Below are positions 33,838 through 42,636 of a stretch of DNA of 64,000 nucleotides, one piece after another. The translations under genes and the position numbers were made by a program. Every line of letters begins with the position of its first letter. The first letter of the stretch is position 1. Below the pieces are notes generated by a model, which saw only the letters and a program-made list of their open reading frames with translations, did not search any database and was not told where the DNA came from. This stretch comes from RYN-133 sp963785425 (lineage in GTDB: Bacteria > Actinomycetota > Actinomycetes > Mycobacteriales > Jatrophihabitantaceae), in the NCBI GenBank assembly GCA_963785425.1, contig CAWAVG010000001.1, positions 186,001 to 250,000 of the forward strand, read 5' to 3'.

Positions 33838-34544
33838 TGCCGTTCCGACCGAAGCCGCAGCATGCGATCACCCCTCAGGGTCGAGGACAATTCCCCGGCT
33901 TCGACGTCCTCGACCAGGCCCACCACTGGGACGACGTCACTGCCGGCGTCGTGCTCGGCCGGCTGACCCTGCCGAACATGTTGTCCTTCTTCGACCCGCA
34001 CGAGGTCGGCATCGCCCGCCCGATGCTCGACGCGCTTCTCGGCCAGGACGGTGAACCCCGGGTGCCGATCCTGCCTCTCATCGACGCGCGTCTGGCGACC
34101 GGTGAGACGGACGGCTGGCACTACGACGACCTGCCGGAAGACGGCCAAGCCTGGCGCGAGACGCTGGCCCACCTCGACGAGGACGCCCGCGACCGTCACG
34201 ACATCGGCTACGCGGCCGTGCCCGCCGCCGATCAGGCGCGGCTACTGCAAGACGTACAGGATCTCTCGCAGAGCAGCGCGACGTGGCACGGCGCATCGGC
34301 CAAACACGTCTGGAGCCTGTGGACGCGCTACGCCTGCGCAGCGTTCTACTCCCACCCGTGGGCGTGGAATGAGATCGGGTTCAGCGGACCGGCATATCCG
34401 CGCGGTTACCTCAATCCCGGGATCGACGCCCGCGAGCGATGGGAGGTCGCCGACCAACACAGCAGCGATCCGGTTCCCTTCGCGCGGCGCGTCGAGCGGG
34501 CCCGCGCTGCCGATGACGATCTCAAGGACAGCGACCGACGGTGA
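33837..34544 (+). CDS. Gluconate 2-dehydrogenase subunit 3-like protein
   Basis: This 235-residue protein contains LTLPNMLSFFDPHEVGIARP (start of the subunit 3 domain), then WSLWTRYACAAFYSHPWAWN and EIGFSGPAYPRGY, typical of the small subunit of membrane-bound sugar dehydrogenases. It has no clear Tat signal, unlike classical subunit 3 proteins. It probably forms a complex with the GMC subunit encoded next. The GTGA overlap with that gene indicates tight coupling. Confidence 0.82.
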   Translation: MPFRPKPQHAITPQGRGQFPGFDVLDQAHHWDDVTAGVVLGRLTLPNMLSFFDPHEVGIARPMLDALLGQDGEPRVPILPLIDARLATGETDGWHYDDLPEDGQAWRETLAHLDEDARDRHDIGYAAVPAADQARLLQDVQDLSQSSATWHGASAKHVWSLWTRYACAAFYSHPWAWNEIGFSGPAYPRGYLNPGIDARERWEVADQHSSDPVPFARRVERARAADDDLKDSDRR

Positions 34545-36211
34545 GTGACTACCGAGCCATCCGGGCCCGCAACGAGTCGGCGTGGCTGATCCCCAACGAC
34601 GGATCGCGCGTCAACCATCAGCTGCGCGCGGACATGCGCAGGTATGCGCACACCGACGAAGTCGACGTGGTGATCGTCGGCGCCGGCGCCGGCGGCGGCG
34701 TCACCGCCCAACGCCTGGCGCGTCAGGGATGGCGCACCGTCGTGCTGGACGCCGGTCCGTTCTGGAATCCCGACACCGACTGGGTCAGCGACGAACGGGG
34801 CGCTCACGTGCTGTTCTGGACCGACCCGCGGGTGATCGGTGGTGCCGATCCCGTACCGCTGGGGTCGAACAACTCCGGACGCGGCGTCGGCGGCTCGATG
34901 GTCCACTACGCCGGCTACACGCCACGTTTCCATCCCTCGGATTTCCGTACCGAGAGCCTCGACGGTGTCGGCGCCGACTGGCCCATCGATTACCCCGCCC
35001 TCCGGCCGTACTACGACGCGATCGAGGCCGAGCTGCCCGTCGCCGGCGAGGACTGGCCGTGGGGCGACCCACACCGCTATCCGCACAGACCGCATCCGGT
35101 GGGCGGCAACGGGCTCATCGCCTTGCGGGGCGCCGCGAAGCTCGGCATTGACATGCGCGTCGGGCCGGTGGCGATCGCCAACGGCCGCTTCGGCAACCGG
35201 CCGCACTGCATCTACCGTGGCTTCTGCCTGCAGGGGTGCAAAGTCAACGCCAAGGCCAGCCCGCTGATCACCCACATTCCCGATGCGCTCGCACACGGGG
35301 CGGAGATCCGTCCCGACTCGCACGTCTCGCGTGTGCTGGTCGACGACCGTACCGGCCGGGCGACCGGTGTCGAGTACTTCCACGACGGCGTCACCTACCG
35401 CCAACGCGCCAAAGCAGTTGTGGTCGCGGGCTACTCCATTGAGACACCGCGCCTGCTGCTGTTGTCAGCCACCAACCGTTACCCGCACGGACTGGGTAAC
35501 GACCACGACCAACTCGGCCGCTACCTCATGGTGCAGGGAGCGCCGCAGGTCGCCGGGCGATTCGCCGAAGAGATCCGGATGTACAAGGCGCCACCGCCCG
35601 AGGTGTCGACCGAGGCGTTCTACGAGACCGATCCCACCCAGCCGTACAAGCGCGGGTGGTCGATCCAGACCGTGAGCCCGCTGCCGATCACCTGGGCCGA
35701 ACACGTCGGCGCCCAAGGCCACTGGGGACAGACCCTGCGCGAGTACATGCGCGACTACATCCACTGGGCCACACTCGGCGCACTGTGCGAGCTGCTCCCT
35801 CAGCCCGACAACCGGGTGACGCTCTCCGAAGAGACCGACCGGCACGGCCTCCCGGTCGCCCACTTCTCCTACACCCAGTGCGACAACGACAAGCAACTCA
35901 TCAAGGCCGCCACCGTTGTCATGCAGGAACTGCTCGAGGCGGCCGGGGCAGAAGAGGTCATCACCATCGAGCGGTATGCGCACCTGGTCGGTGGCGCACG
36001 GATGGCGGCGCGTCCCGAAGAAGGTGTCGTCGACTCGCAGCACCGAGTCTTCGGCGTCGACGGACTCTATGTCATCGACGGCAGCACCCTACCCACCCAG
36101 GGCTCCGCCAACCCCGCGCTCACGATCATGGCCCTCGCCGCCCGCGCGGCCGACCTCATGACCGAGCATGCGCGCAATGCGCAGACCAGGGACAGGGATG
36201 ACGAGAACTGA
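34541..36211 (+). CDS. GMC-family FAD oxidoreductase
   Basis: This 556-residue flavoprotein has the ADP-binding motif VDVVIVGAGAGGGVTAQRLA near residue 40, GRGVGGSMVHYAGYTPRFHP near 120, a cysteine-containing YRGFCLQGCKVNAK, the active-site region YAHLVGGARMA and the C-terminal GMC motif TQGSANPALTIMALAAR. It oxidises an alcohol or sugar, probably passing electrons to the membrane through partner subunits. GTG 34541 overlaps the previous stop. Its last codons form the start of a tandem 162-base duplication. Substrate unknown. Confidence 0.9.
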   Translation: MSDYRAIRARNESAWLIPNDGSRVNHQLRADMRRYAHTDEVDVVIVGAGAGGGVTAQRLARQGWRTVVLDAGPFWNPDTDWVSDERGAHVLFWTDPRVIGGADPVPLGSNNSGRGVGGSMVHYAGYTPRFHPSDFRTESLDGVGADWPIDYPALRPYYDAIEAELPVAGEDWPWGDPHRYPHRPHPVGGNGLIALRGAAKLGIDMRVGPVAIANGRFGNRPHCIYRGFCLQGCKVNAKASPLITHIPDALAHGAEIRPDSHVSRVLVDDRTGRATGVEYFHDGVTYRQRAKAVVVAGYSIETPRLLLLSATNRYPHGLGNDHDQLGRYLMVQGAPQVAGRFAEEIRMYKAPPPEVSTEAFYETDPTQPYKRGWSIQTVSPLPITWAEHVGAQGHWGQTLREYMRDYIHWATLGALCELLPQPDNRVTLSEETDRHGLPVAHFSYTQCDNDKQLIKAATVVMQELLEAAGAEEVITIERYAHLVGGARMAARPEEGVVDSQHRVFGVDGLYVIDGSTLPTQGSANPALTIMALAARAADLMTEHARNAQTRDRDDEN

Positions 36212-36526
36212 ATCGGGCACGCCCCGCCGCCGATGGATCGAGTTGGCTCGCGCGGCCGGGCGCAGCGTCGCTGGTCGCCTTTCGGGCGTCGGCCCCAGCC
36301 ACCGCGCGACCCGCGGGACTGCTCCGGCAATGGCCGGCCGCTGTACGCCTCGTGCTAGGCTGACGAGAACTGAATCGGGCACGCCCCGCCGCCGAGGGAT
36401 CGAGTTGGCTCGCGGGGCCTGGGGCGCAGCATTGTTGGTCGCCTTTCGGGCGTCGGCCCCAGCCACCGCGCGACCCCCGGAGACTGCTCCGGCAATGACC
36501 GGCCGCTCTACAGCGTCCTGGTAGGC
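36199..36526 (+). repeat. Tandem duplication of about 162 bases after the GMC gene
   Basis: Copy 1 begins at 36199 inside the last codons of the GMC gene, and copy 2 begins at 36361. Both start TGACGAGAACTGAATCGGGC and share most of their length, with scattered substitutions and a small insertion near the end of copy 2. Each contains CCGG-loop-CCGG and GC-rich inverted segments. Read as protein it gives repeated Arg-rich sequence in no convincing gene. The remaining 250 bases up to the RidA gene hold only its ribosome site. Confidence 0.85.
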
Positions 36527-36780
36527 CTCGAGCCCGGCGCCGATGCGACCGCCCGCCACCGAGTCTGGCGCGATCTAGCTGTTGCATTGTCTGCTGTCGT
36601 CGCGTGGTTGTGAGCCTGGGCCCTCTACCGGTACCGCGTCCCAGCTTGGCTCAATGACCGCGCCGCACAGTGGGTCGGTGACCGGCAGCGCATAGTGGAA
36701 CCGGTGACGACACCGCCGACGCGCGTCGATTCGTCAGGTCACCGGGGACCGGCGTCCGTATTCTTGAGGAGGACCGACAC

Positions 36781-37161
36781 ATGCCGCGGCACATCATCAG
36801 TACCGAGAACGCGCCAAGCTCGCCGCTCTACAGCCAAGGTGTCAGAGCCGGACCGCTGGTCTTCGTCTCAGGAACGACCGGTGTCGACCCGAGTACCGGA
36901 GAACTGGCCGGGGAGACGATCCAAGAGCAGACCCGGCAGGCGCTCAGGAACTGCGAGGCCATCCTGCAGGCCGGTGGAGCGAATCTCGATGATGTTGCCG
37001 AGGTGGGCATTCTGCTTACTGACCCAGGCGATTTCGTCGGCATGAACGAGGAATACGCGCGGTGGTTCCCGACTGATCCACCGACGCGATACGCAGCCAA
37101 GCTAGGGGCCGAGATACCAGGATTACTCGTCTCGATCCGCATGACGGCATTCATCACGTGA
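36781..37161 (+). CDS. RidA/YjgF-family protein
   Basis: This 126-residue protein has NAPSSPLYSQGVRAGPLVFV near the start, SGTTGVDPSTGELAG, then QTRQALRNCEAILQAGGANL and the late PPTRYAA motif, the regular Rid trimer signatures. The late Arg of RidA is replaced by the segment EIPGLLVSIRMTAF, where an arginine remains. RidA proteins hydrolyse reactive enamines/imines from PLP enzymes; other Rid subfamilies act in amine or nucleobase catabolism. GAGGAGG precedes the ATG. Confidence 0.92.
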   Translation: MPRHIISTENAPSSPLYSQGVRAGPLVFVSGTTGVDPSTGELAGETIQEQTRQALRNCEAILQAGGANLDDVAEVGILLTDPGDFVGMNEEYARWFPTDPPTRYAAKLGAEIPGLLVSIRMTAFIT

Positions 37162-37352
37162 TCCTGCGATCGAGCGACAGACACCGCCTCATGTCGCTAA
37201 GGGCCGACGCATGTTCGCAGCCCCGCAGCTCTATCGGCGTTGTCGCCGTCAGCACGCAACCGTCGATGTCCGGCTACCGCGAGTGGCGGGAGGCGGCCTC
37301 AACGACCTTGCTGCTCGATCATGCGTCCGATGTCTGACAGCCTGGCGGCCCG

Positions 37353-37440
37353 ACCGGACCTATGGCGCAGCGGCGCAACCGGATCTAGACCGGGCAGCGG
37401 GCCTACCGGATCCGCCGCTATGAGTGCGCAGATCTGGCCG
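37353..37440 (+). repeat. Interspersed repeat cluster 1 (ACCGGATCTGCCGC family)
   Basis: Three imperfect units of the family lie here, with ACCGGA-x-CT, GCAGCGG and CTACCGGATCCGCCGC followed by TGAGTGCGC. The 300-base gap between the RidA gene and the next gene contains only this. The same unit recurs at 43.7, 46.0, 47.8, 48.3, 50.8 and 55.6 kb, always between genes. Confidence 0.65.
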
Positions 37441-37461
37441 TACCGCCCCCGACTTCACCGT

Positions 37462-37848
37462 TCAGGTCTTGGCCATCTCCGCCGCGATGAGGTCCTCGAC
37501 ACGAGTCAGCAGCCACGCTCGCAACAGGGCAGGGTGTTCTTCTTTGAGCCACTCGACAGCGGCGCACGCCGTCACAGGGCCGGCCTGCGATGCCCAGTCC
37601 TGGAGGACACGCGGTAGGTCGGTGCCGGGAGACTGCTGGCTGTGAACGGCAGTCACAAGGATCTGCTGTCCGACCAAGATTTCGGCGTTCTCGCTCAACC
37701 AACGGCGCAGCGCACCTTGGTCCGCGTGGCACGCCGCGACGACTGATGAGGCCACGTCGATCATCTCGGTCATCGTTCGTGGCCCATTACCGTGCTCAGT
37801 GCGTTCGAGAAGCGCCGTCACTTCAGCCGCGAAGTCCCATCGTGCCAA
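37462..37848 (-). CDS. Hypothetical protein, unknown family
   Basis: This 128-residue product is mostly helical and hydrophilic: FAAEVTALLERTEHG near the start, GALRRWLSENAEILVGQQIL in the middle and ALLRAWLLTRVEDLIAAEM at the end. TTG 37848 is chosen because GGAGG lies six bases before it; no ATG or GTG fits. I recognise no domain. It is divergent from the small membrane gene at 37968. Confidence 0.5.
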   Translation of the reverse strand: MARWDFAAEVTALLERTEHGNGPRTMTEMIDVASSVVAACHADQGALRRWLSENAEILVGQQILVTAVHSQQSPGTDLPRVLQDWASQAGPVTACAAVEWLKEEHPALLRAWLLTRVEDLIAAEMAKT

Positions 37849-37967
37849 TTCCAGCCTCCCGTGAGCGATCCGGCAAAGGTATCGTCCCCGCTCGCGCCGC
37901 GGAGTGGCTTTACCGCATCGGCCGCGCGGCACCATCCGCATCCTGCCGCGCAGCGGCGGTACCGAGC

Positions 37968-38228
37968 GTGCCGCCGCTCGCGCTTCTTGCCGACTTTCTC
38001 CTACGCTTTCCATTCGTGACTGTTGTGGCACCGTCGCTCGTCGTCGGGTTGGTCGGGTGCATCGACCTATGGGTGCTCGCGGATGCCAGGAGTTGCGCAC
38101 GTCAAGGCACGCCTATCGTGTTCCGCTTCGGCTCATTCGTCATTGCCACTCCCGAGGCATGGGCCGTCGCCTGCCTCCTGCTTTTCGTGATCTTCGTACC
38201 GGTCTACGCGATGGCTCGGAGGTCATAG
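37968..38228 (+). CDS. Small two-helix membrane protein
   Basis: This product has two strong hydrophobic helices (VTVVAPSLVVGLVGCIDLWV and EAWAVACLLLFVIFVPVYAM) around a short loop. The start may be GTG 37968 (86 residues) or GTG 38016 (70 residues); neither has a good ribosome site. The core GCCGCGCAGCGGC of the interspersed repeat lies just upstream at 37945-37957. No family recognised. Confidence 0.45.
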   Translation: MPPLALLADFLLRFPFVTVVAPSLVVGLVGCIDLWVLADARSCARQGTPIVFRFGSFVIATPEAWAVACLLLFVIFVPVYAMARRS

Positions 38229-38402
38229 CGACCTCGCGAGAACGGCTCCTGATCAATCAACGCTCGGTGCCTGACCCGCAGTTGCTATGTCAGCCGCGCG
38301 CTGCCCGCCTCCTCACTCGGCGCCACCCGCTCATCATGAAGTAGCCGACGTGCGCCCGCTCATCGACGGGCCATCCCCGCTCGCCGACGTGGCAAGCGGC
38401 AC

Positions 38403-38859
38403 CTATCCATCGATGGACGCGGTTACGAGGCGCGACCAAAACTCACGGTTGATTGCCGACAGCTCGAGCGCAATCCCGTCTGGATCGCGGAAGTTGATCG
38501 ACATGCGCATACGGAGCCCGCACAATCTCCGAACGCTCCACGCCCTGATCGTCGAGGTGGGCCGCCCACTCCGGCAGGTCAGCCACGTCCGGCACCTGCA
38601 GGCCGAAGTGGTCGAGCCCGACGCGGCACGGGTCGAAACCTTCGACCACCTGAGGGTGCTGAACCAGAGCGACGATGTAAGAGAGCGTCGTGAGGTCGAA
38701 CAGCCCTCTATAGCTCACCTCGGTGAAGTACGGCGGCCCGATGTTCTCGTCCGTACTCACCACGGTGAGCCCGAACACGCGGCAGTACCACTCGGTGCTG
38801 CGGTCTAGGTCGGTCACCGTCAAGGCGACGTGGTTGGTGCCTGCGAGTCGCCTCGGCAT
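38403..38859 (-). pseudogene. VOC/glyoxalase-family protein, frameshifted near its 3' end
   Basis: From ATG 38859 (with AGGAGAG upstream) the frame encodes TNHVALTVTDLDRSTEWYCR, then DLTTLSYIVALVQHP and VGLDHFGLQVPDV, a typical vicinal-oxygen-chelate protein. After IVRAPYA the family sequence INFRDPDGIALELSAINREF continues in the next frame, so a single-base change lies near 38500-38512. The second frame ends at TAG 38403-38405. In the first frame the product ends at 38443 with an unrelated tail and lacks the metal-ligand glutamate of ALEL. A sequencing error is possible because the rest is intact. Confidence 0.8.
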
Positions 38860-39065
38860 CGCTCTCTCCTCGCGTCCAGCCGCAGCCCGGCCTGACCCGA
38901 GAGTGGCACGGCCGAGAGTAGGGCCGAACGGCAACGAAGAACCGCACCTACTCGCAGTTCGCTGCCCGATATTCACGCAGCAGACCGAAGGAGCTCGGCG
39001 AGTTGATCGCGATCGAGGTGGCTACCGAGGGCGAGGTGGCTGCCTGACAGCCCACCGACGCGGGC

Positions 39066-39098
39066 GGAGGGGCTGGATGCAGCGCATCCAGCCCCTCC
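39066..39098 (-). terminator. Perfect 15-bp hairpin after the SnoaL-like gene
   Basis: The arms at 39066-39080 (GGAGGGGCTGGATGC) and 39084-39098 are perfectly complementary with a 3-base loop. The hairpin lies 18 bases beyond the stop of the minus-strand SnoaL-like gene. There is no U tract. It is the strongest terminator-like structure I saw in the window. Confidence 0.8.
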
Positions 39099-39116
39099 GA
39101 GGTGTGGGGTCGTGGG

Positions 39117-39533
39117 TTAGCCGGTGATGAGTCCGAGCTGGCGAAGCAGCCCGATCTCGTCGAGACGTCCCCAGCGTTCGACGATCCGGTCGCCGTGGAT
39201 TTTGAAGATGTTGATTCCGGCCAGAGTGATCGACTTTCCGGTCGCCGGAACGCCCATGAGCGGAGCACCTGTGTGCGTGCCGCTGGCGGTGAACTGCTCG
39301 ACGACGATGTCGCCTTCACCGATCAGTTGCTCGAGGTCGCTGCGCCAGTCGGGCAGTGCTCGCCGGAACGATGCCGCGGCCAGGCGCATCCCCTCCGGCC
39401 CGTCCGGTGCGCCGGGAAAGGGCGCGTCGTGGTTGACGAACTTCGGATCGAGGTAGCGGTCCACGGCATCGAGGTCTGCCTTGGTGAACAGCTCCTGGAT
39501 GAACGTGTCGACGAGTTGCTTGTTGTTGGTCAT
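39117..39533 (-). CDS. SnoaL-like ester cyclase family protein
   Basis: This 138-residue protein of the NTF2-like fold has DRYLDPKFVNHDAPFPGAPD, SFRRALPDWRSDLEQLIGEG, then TGAPLMGVPATGKSI and RIVERWGRLDEIGLLRQLGL. This is the typical SnoaL-like polyketide-cyclase-related pattern with the conserved Asp/His pair. Such proteins are usually small hydrolases, isomerases or unknown. It is divergent from the LuxR-type gene and may be its target. It ends at a strong hairpin. Confidence 0.88.
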   Translation of the reverse strand: MTNNKQLVDTFIQELFTKADLDAVDRYLDPKFVNHDAPFPGAPDGPEGMRLAAASFRRALPDWRSDLEQLIGEGDIVVEQFTASGTHTGAPLMGVPATGKSITLAGINIFKIHGDRIVERWGRLDEIGLLRQLGLITG

Positions 39534-39620
39534 GCACCGAGCTTCGAACCGCCTTGATGACGCCACCATCCCAAGAAGTTGGGATTCGGCGAATCAGGTC
39601 GATCGGCTGATACTGACGGG

Positions 39621-40679
39621 GTGGCATACAGCCCACCGGCTCGACGAGCACTGCAGGATCTCATCCGGCATTGCCACAGCGGGCTGGACGTGCCCGACCT
39701 GCAGCGCAGATTGCTCCGCTCCGTGCGACGGCTCGTGCCCGCCGACGCCGCTTTCTTCGCAACAGCTGACCCGCAGAGCTTGTTGTTCACCGGCGGGTTC
39801 GCCGAGGAACCCCTGGCCAGCGCAACCCCGAGGTTCTTGGACAACGAATTCGGCACCAAGGACGTCAACAAGTTCAGCGCGCTGGTCACCTCGCCGAGTC
39901 ATGTCGCCTCATTGGATTCCGTTACCTCCGGAGACCGCCTCGCGAGCGCGCGCTATCGCGAGATCATGCGACCGCTGGGGCTCGGCGACGAACTGCGCGT
40001 CGCACTGCTCACCGGTACGCAGTGCTGGGGGTACCTGTGCCTGCATCGGACGGATCGAGCCAGCGGGTTCACCGAGTCCGAACTGATGCTCGTCGCCAGC
40101 GCAGCCCCGCATCTTGGCCATGCACTTCGTCAATCCCTGCTTCTGCACGGCGGCCCGGACACGGCCGTAGCGAGCCACGAACCCGGCGTGATCGTGCTCG
40201 CGGACGACTTGAGCCTCATGGCAGTGACCGCTCAGGCGTCGGAGTACCTCGCACAGATGCCGCCGGCGGGCAGCCTCCCGCTGCCGGTATGCATTTACGC
40301 CGCTGCGGCGGCACTGCGCGCGATCGAAGATGGAACCGCGCCCGCCGGGTCCATGCCGATCACGCGGGTGCACACGCGCAGCCGACAATGGCTGACCATT
40401 CACGCGTCCCGGCTCAACGGACCGCCCGGCGAGCTAGGCATCACCGTCGTCATCGAGCCGGCCAACGCGACCAGCACCCTGCCGCTGCGGCTCTCGGCGC
40501 ACGGCCTGAGTCCCCGCGAGGGCGATGTGGCCACCTTGGTGCTACGCGGAACCTCGACAACCGTCATCTCCGCAACGCTGCACATTTCCGAGCACACCGT
40601 CCAGGATCACCTCAAGGCAGTGTTCGACAAGATCGGCGTCCGCAGCCGCCGCGAACTCATCGCAGCGATGCTTACCTAG
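39621..40679 (+). CDS. LuxR-family regulator with GAF-like sensor
   Basis: This 352-residue protein has an N-terminal region of about 170 residues resembling a GAF domain (VPADAAFFATADPQSLLFTG; GTQCWGYLCLHRTD) and a C-terminal LuxR HTH: LSPREGDVATLVLRGTSTTV, then LHISEHTVQDHLKAVFDKIG and VRSRRELIA. It lacks a receiver domain, so it is probably ligand-controlled. GTG 39621 is chosen as a plausible start; the frame opens at 39579. It is divergent from the SnoaL-like gene. Confidence 0.88.
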   Translation: MAYSPPARRALQDLIRHCHSGLDVPDLQRRLLRSVRRLVPADAAFFATADPQSLLFTGGFAEEPLASATPRFLDNEFGTKDVNKFSALVTSPSHVASLDSVTSGDRLASARYREIMRPLGLGDELRVALLTGTQCWGYLCLHRTDRASGFTESELMLVASAAPHLGHALRQSLLLHGGPDTAVASHEPGVIVLADDLSLMAVTAQASEYLAQMPPAGSLPLPVCIYAAAAALRAIEDGTAPAGSMPITRVHTRSRQWLTIHASRLNGPPGELGITVVIEPANATSTLPLRLSAHGLSPREGDVATLVLRGTSTTVISATLHISEHTVQDHLKAVFDKIGVRSRRELIAAMLT

Positions 40680-40831
40680 TCACCGGGTCTTCCAGTGCGT
40701 CGCCCGGTCATACGGATCGCCCCTCATCCTTCCTCGCATTCCTCACCACAGCCGTATCCGGAGACCCGGGTCAGGCTCTACCCTCGGCGGCGCGGCGTCG
40801 CCTCGACCGCCGGGGAAGGACATTTCCGCGT

Positions 40832-40981
40832 CTAGGTGCGAGCGGGACCGCGGCGGTTCCTGAGTTTGGTCACGGCGTCGTTTATGCGTTTCTGGTTCTC
40901 CGGCTTCTTCAGTTCTCGTTGAGCGACCTGAAGTGCCTTCACGGCGAGACCGCCCTTGATCAGCTTCCCGATCAGTGCCAT
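40832..40981 (-). CDS. Short basic protein, unknown
   Basis: This 49-residue product begins MALIGKLIKGGLAVKALQVA and ends NRRGPART, mostly helical and lysine/arginine rich. AAGGGAG lies just upstream of the ATG, a good ribosome site. It is convergent with the LuxR-type gene. I recognise no family. Confidence 0.55.
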   Translation of the reverse strand: MALIGKLIKGGLAVKALQVAQRELKKPENQKRINDAVTKLRNRRGPART

Positions 40982-41392
40982 CACTGCTCCCTTATCGGCT
41001 GTGCAGGTCTTCCCCAGTTGGCGCGTTCGATTCACGGCTCGACGGGTCCCCGATCCGGTCGCAGGCGCTCTCATCCTGCCCCTTGCTGGCGTAGGCCACC
41101 GTCGGCGTGCCATTGCCACCAATGCTTTGGTGCGGACGACACCATGTCGGCCCCGGTAAGCCTCCACCGGCAAAGGTTCGGTCCACGCTGCGGCTTGTTC
41201 GATGCTCCGCTCGAGGTGATCCCTCCACAACTGGCAGCGCCTACCGCCAGCTATGGATTCACACCGGTCGCGATCGATGACCTCTGCGAAGCAGTCCCTG
41301 CGCCGATCCGGGTAGGGTGCGATCCGACGTCACGCAAACATTAGAACATTATCGAACGGCGGCCGAGCTCGGAGATCGTGCATTCTTAGCGC
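40982..41392. other. Gene-free stretch
   Basis: I see no supported gene or repeat in these 411 bases. Frames open on both strands lack ribosome sites and have proline/arginine-rich shadow composition. Confidence 0.5.
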
Positions 41393-41554
41393 ATGCCTGA
41401 TACCCCGAACGACCCGAACGATCCGTCCGATGCGCCTGCGGGTAGGTCCGGACACGACAAGCAAGATGACGTCGATACACCACCGACTGATGCCGGCCAC
41501 TCCGACGCCGACAGCCAGGCGCAACGCAATGCCGACGATGAGCCTCCTGGCTAG
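41393..41554 (+). CDS. Possible short acidic disordered protein
   Basis: This 53-residue product starts MPDTPNDPNDPSDAPAG and is built of Asp, Pro, Asn, Gln and Ala with almost no hydrophobic residues. Such a biased but well-formed composition in a frame closed by TAG suggests a disordered protein. No Shine-Dalgarno is evident. It is convergent with the ATPase gene of cassette A. Confidence 0.35.
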   Translation: MPDTPNDPNDPSDAPAGRSGHDKQDDVDTPPTDAGHSDADSQAQRNADDEPPG

Positions 41555-41621
41555 GTGCGGCCGAACGACTCTTGCTCCAAATTGCGCCAGCGACCCCAGA
41601 CGTGCGTGCGGGACCAACCCC

Positions 41622-42050
41622 TTAAGCCGTGTGCGTCTCCGGATCGGGTTCAACTTCGAACCACACCGTAGTGCCGTGATCGTCGGTGCCGTTCTCGATG
41701 CCCCAGCTCGTGGCGACCGCGTCGACGATAAGTAGCCCGCGGCCACCCGGACGATCTTTATCGGGAAATTCGTGCGGCGGCTGTAGATCGGTGTGGCCGC
41801 CGTCGGTGATCACGACGCCGATGCGTGGCCAGTCCACATGCAGCGCGAGGGTGATGTCGGGTCGGCCGTGCCGTAGCGCGTTCGTGACGATCTCGCTGAC
41901 GAGCAGTTCCGCGTCGGCGAGGACGTCGAACCGGATGTGGTCCTTGTTCTCCTCAATGAAGCGGCGTGCGAGCGCGGCTGCGTTCGCGTCGTGCGGCAAA
42001 TTGATGACCGCGCGGAACTCGCCGCTGTCCTCGTTCATATGTTCGGTCAC
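41622..42050 (-). CDS. RsbW-like ATP-binding regulator (cassette A)
   Basis: This 142-residue GHKL ATPase-domain protein has the N box ELLVSEIVTNALRHG, the G1-type GVVITDGG and the G2-type GGRGLLIVDAVATSWG. It has no dimerisation or membrane domain, so it matches anti-sigma/serine kinase-like HATPase_c_2 proteins. These usually control sigma factors or anti-anti-sigma partners, none of which is visible here. GTG 42050 has AAGGGA about 10 bases upstream; ATG 42038 is an alternative. A paralogue with the same motifs lies at 45500-45919 in opposite orientation. It is the last gene of cassette A. Confidence 0.88.
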   Translation of the reverse strand: MTEHMNEDSGEFRAVINLPHDANAAALARRFIEENKDHIRFDVLADAELLVSEIVTNALRHGRPDITLALHVDWPRIGVVITDGGHTDLQPPHEFPDKDRPGGRGLLIVDAVATSWGIENGTDDHGTTVWFEVEPDPETHTA

Positions 42051-42636
42051 GCGGAAATCGTTCCCTTGCTGGTGAGAAGCTAAGCAGGGCGCAGGGGGTG
42101 TCTGACTTGTGCTTGGCGTGGAAGCAGGCCCCTAGGCGCCGCTCCGCCGCGCGACGGCAGGGAGTGGGGAGAGTCGCGCAGGCGGAGCGGGCGCGTCCAA
42201 CGGTATTGACGACTGGGTGAGCTCCAATTAAAGGAGGTGCCGCCTCCGTATCACCGCCGACCTCAATCGACGCTGGCATCGATACCGGCCAGGCACGCGC
42301 GAGACCGAGCCCCCGCACGCTCGCGCGTACCTGCCAGCAGTGTGAAGACAAGATCCTGCGAAGCGTCCCCCACGAACGCTGCGAATGCCTGTCCTCGGTG
42401 GTGCCGGCCACTGACTGCGCCGAACTACCTTCCAAGGAAGAAGTTAGCTCGGCGTGAAATAGCGTGCAACCGGAACGAGAAATTCGTTTTGCAGGCGACA
42501 CTGTTACCGTCCCCCGAGCGCTGGCTGCCGATCTCTCGCCGGTCGCTCTGACGACGTGGACAAAGGGACAGCCGGGCGCTCGAGGCTGTATTTCCAGTCT
42601 GCGACGTGATAGTGATCTTGCAGGTGCGTCCCGGCC
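42051..42636. other. Gap between ATPase and ANTAR genes of cassette A
   Basis: These 586 bases hold no gene I can support. AAAGGAGG at 42230-42237 is followed by a small GGAGG/CCTCC hairpin (42233-42247), which could be a pause or termination signal. The matching gap in cassette B is only 234 bases. Confidence 0.45.

Noticed and set aside
36168..36524. 118-residue frame through the tandem duplication
   Set aside because: The apparent protein repeat only mirrors the DNA duplication. Composition is Arg/Ala-rich with no ribosome site, and it overlaps the end of the GMC gene.
42233..42247. GGAGG/CCTCC hairpin as an ANTAR target
   Set aside because: Only one short stem with a 5-base loop is present. 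ANTAR targets have two stem-loops with six-base loops before a terminator.
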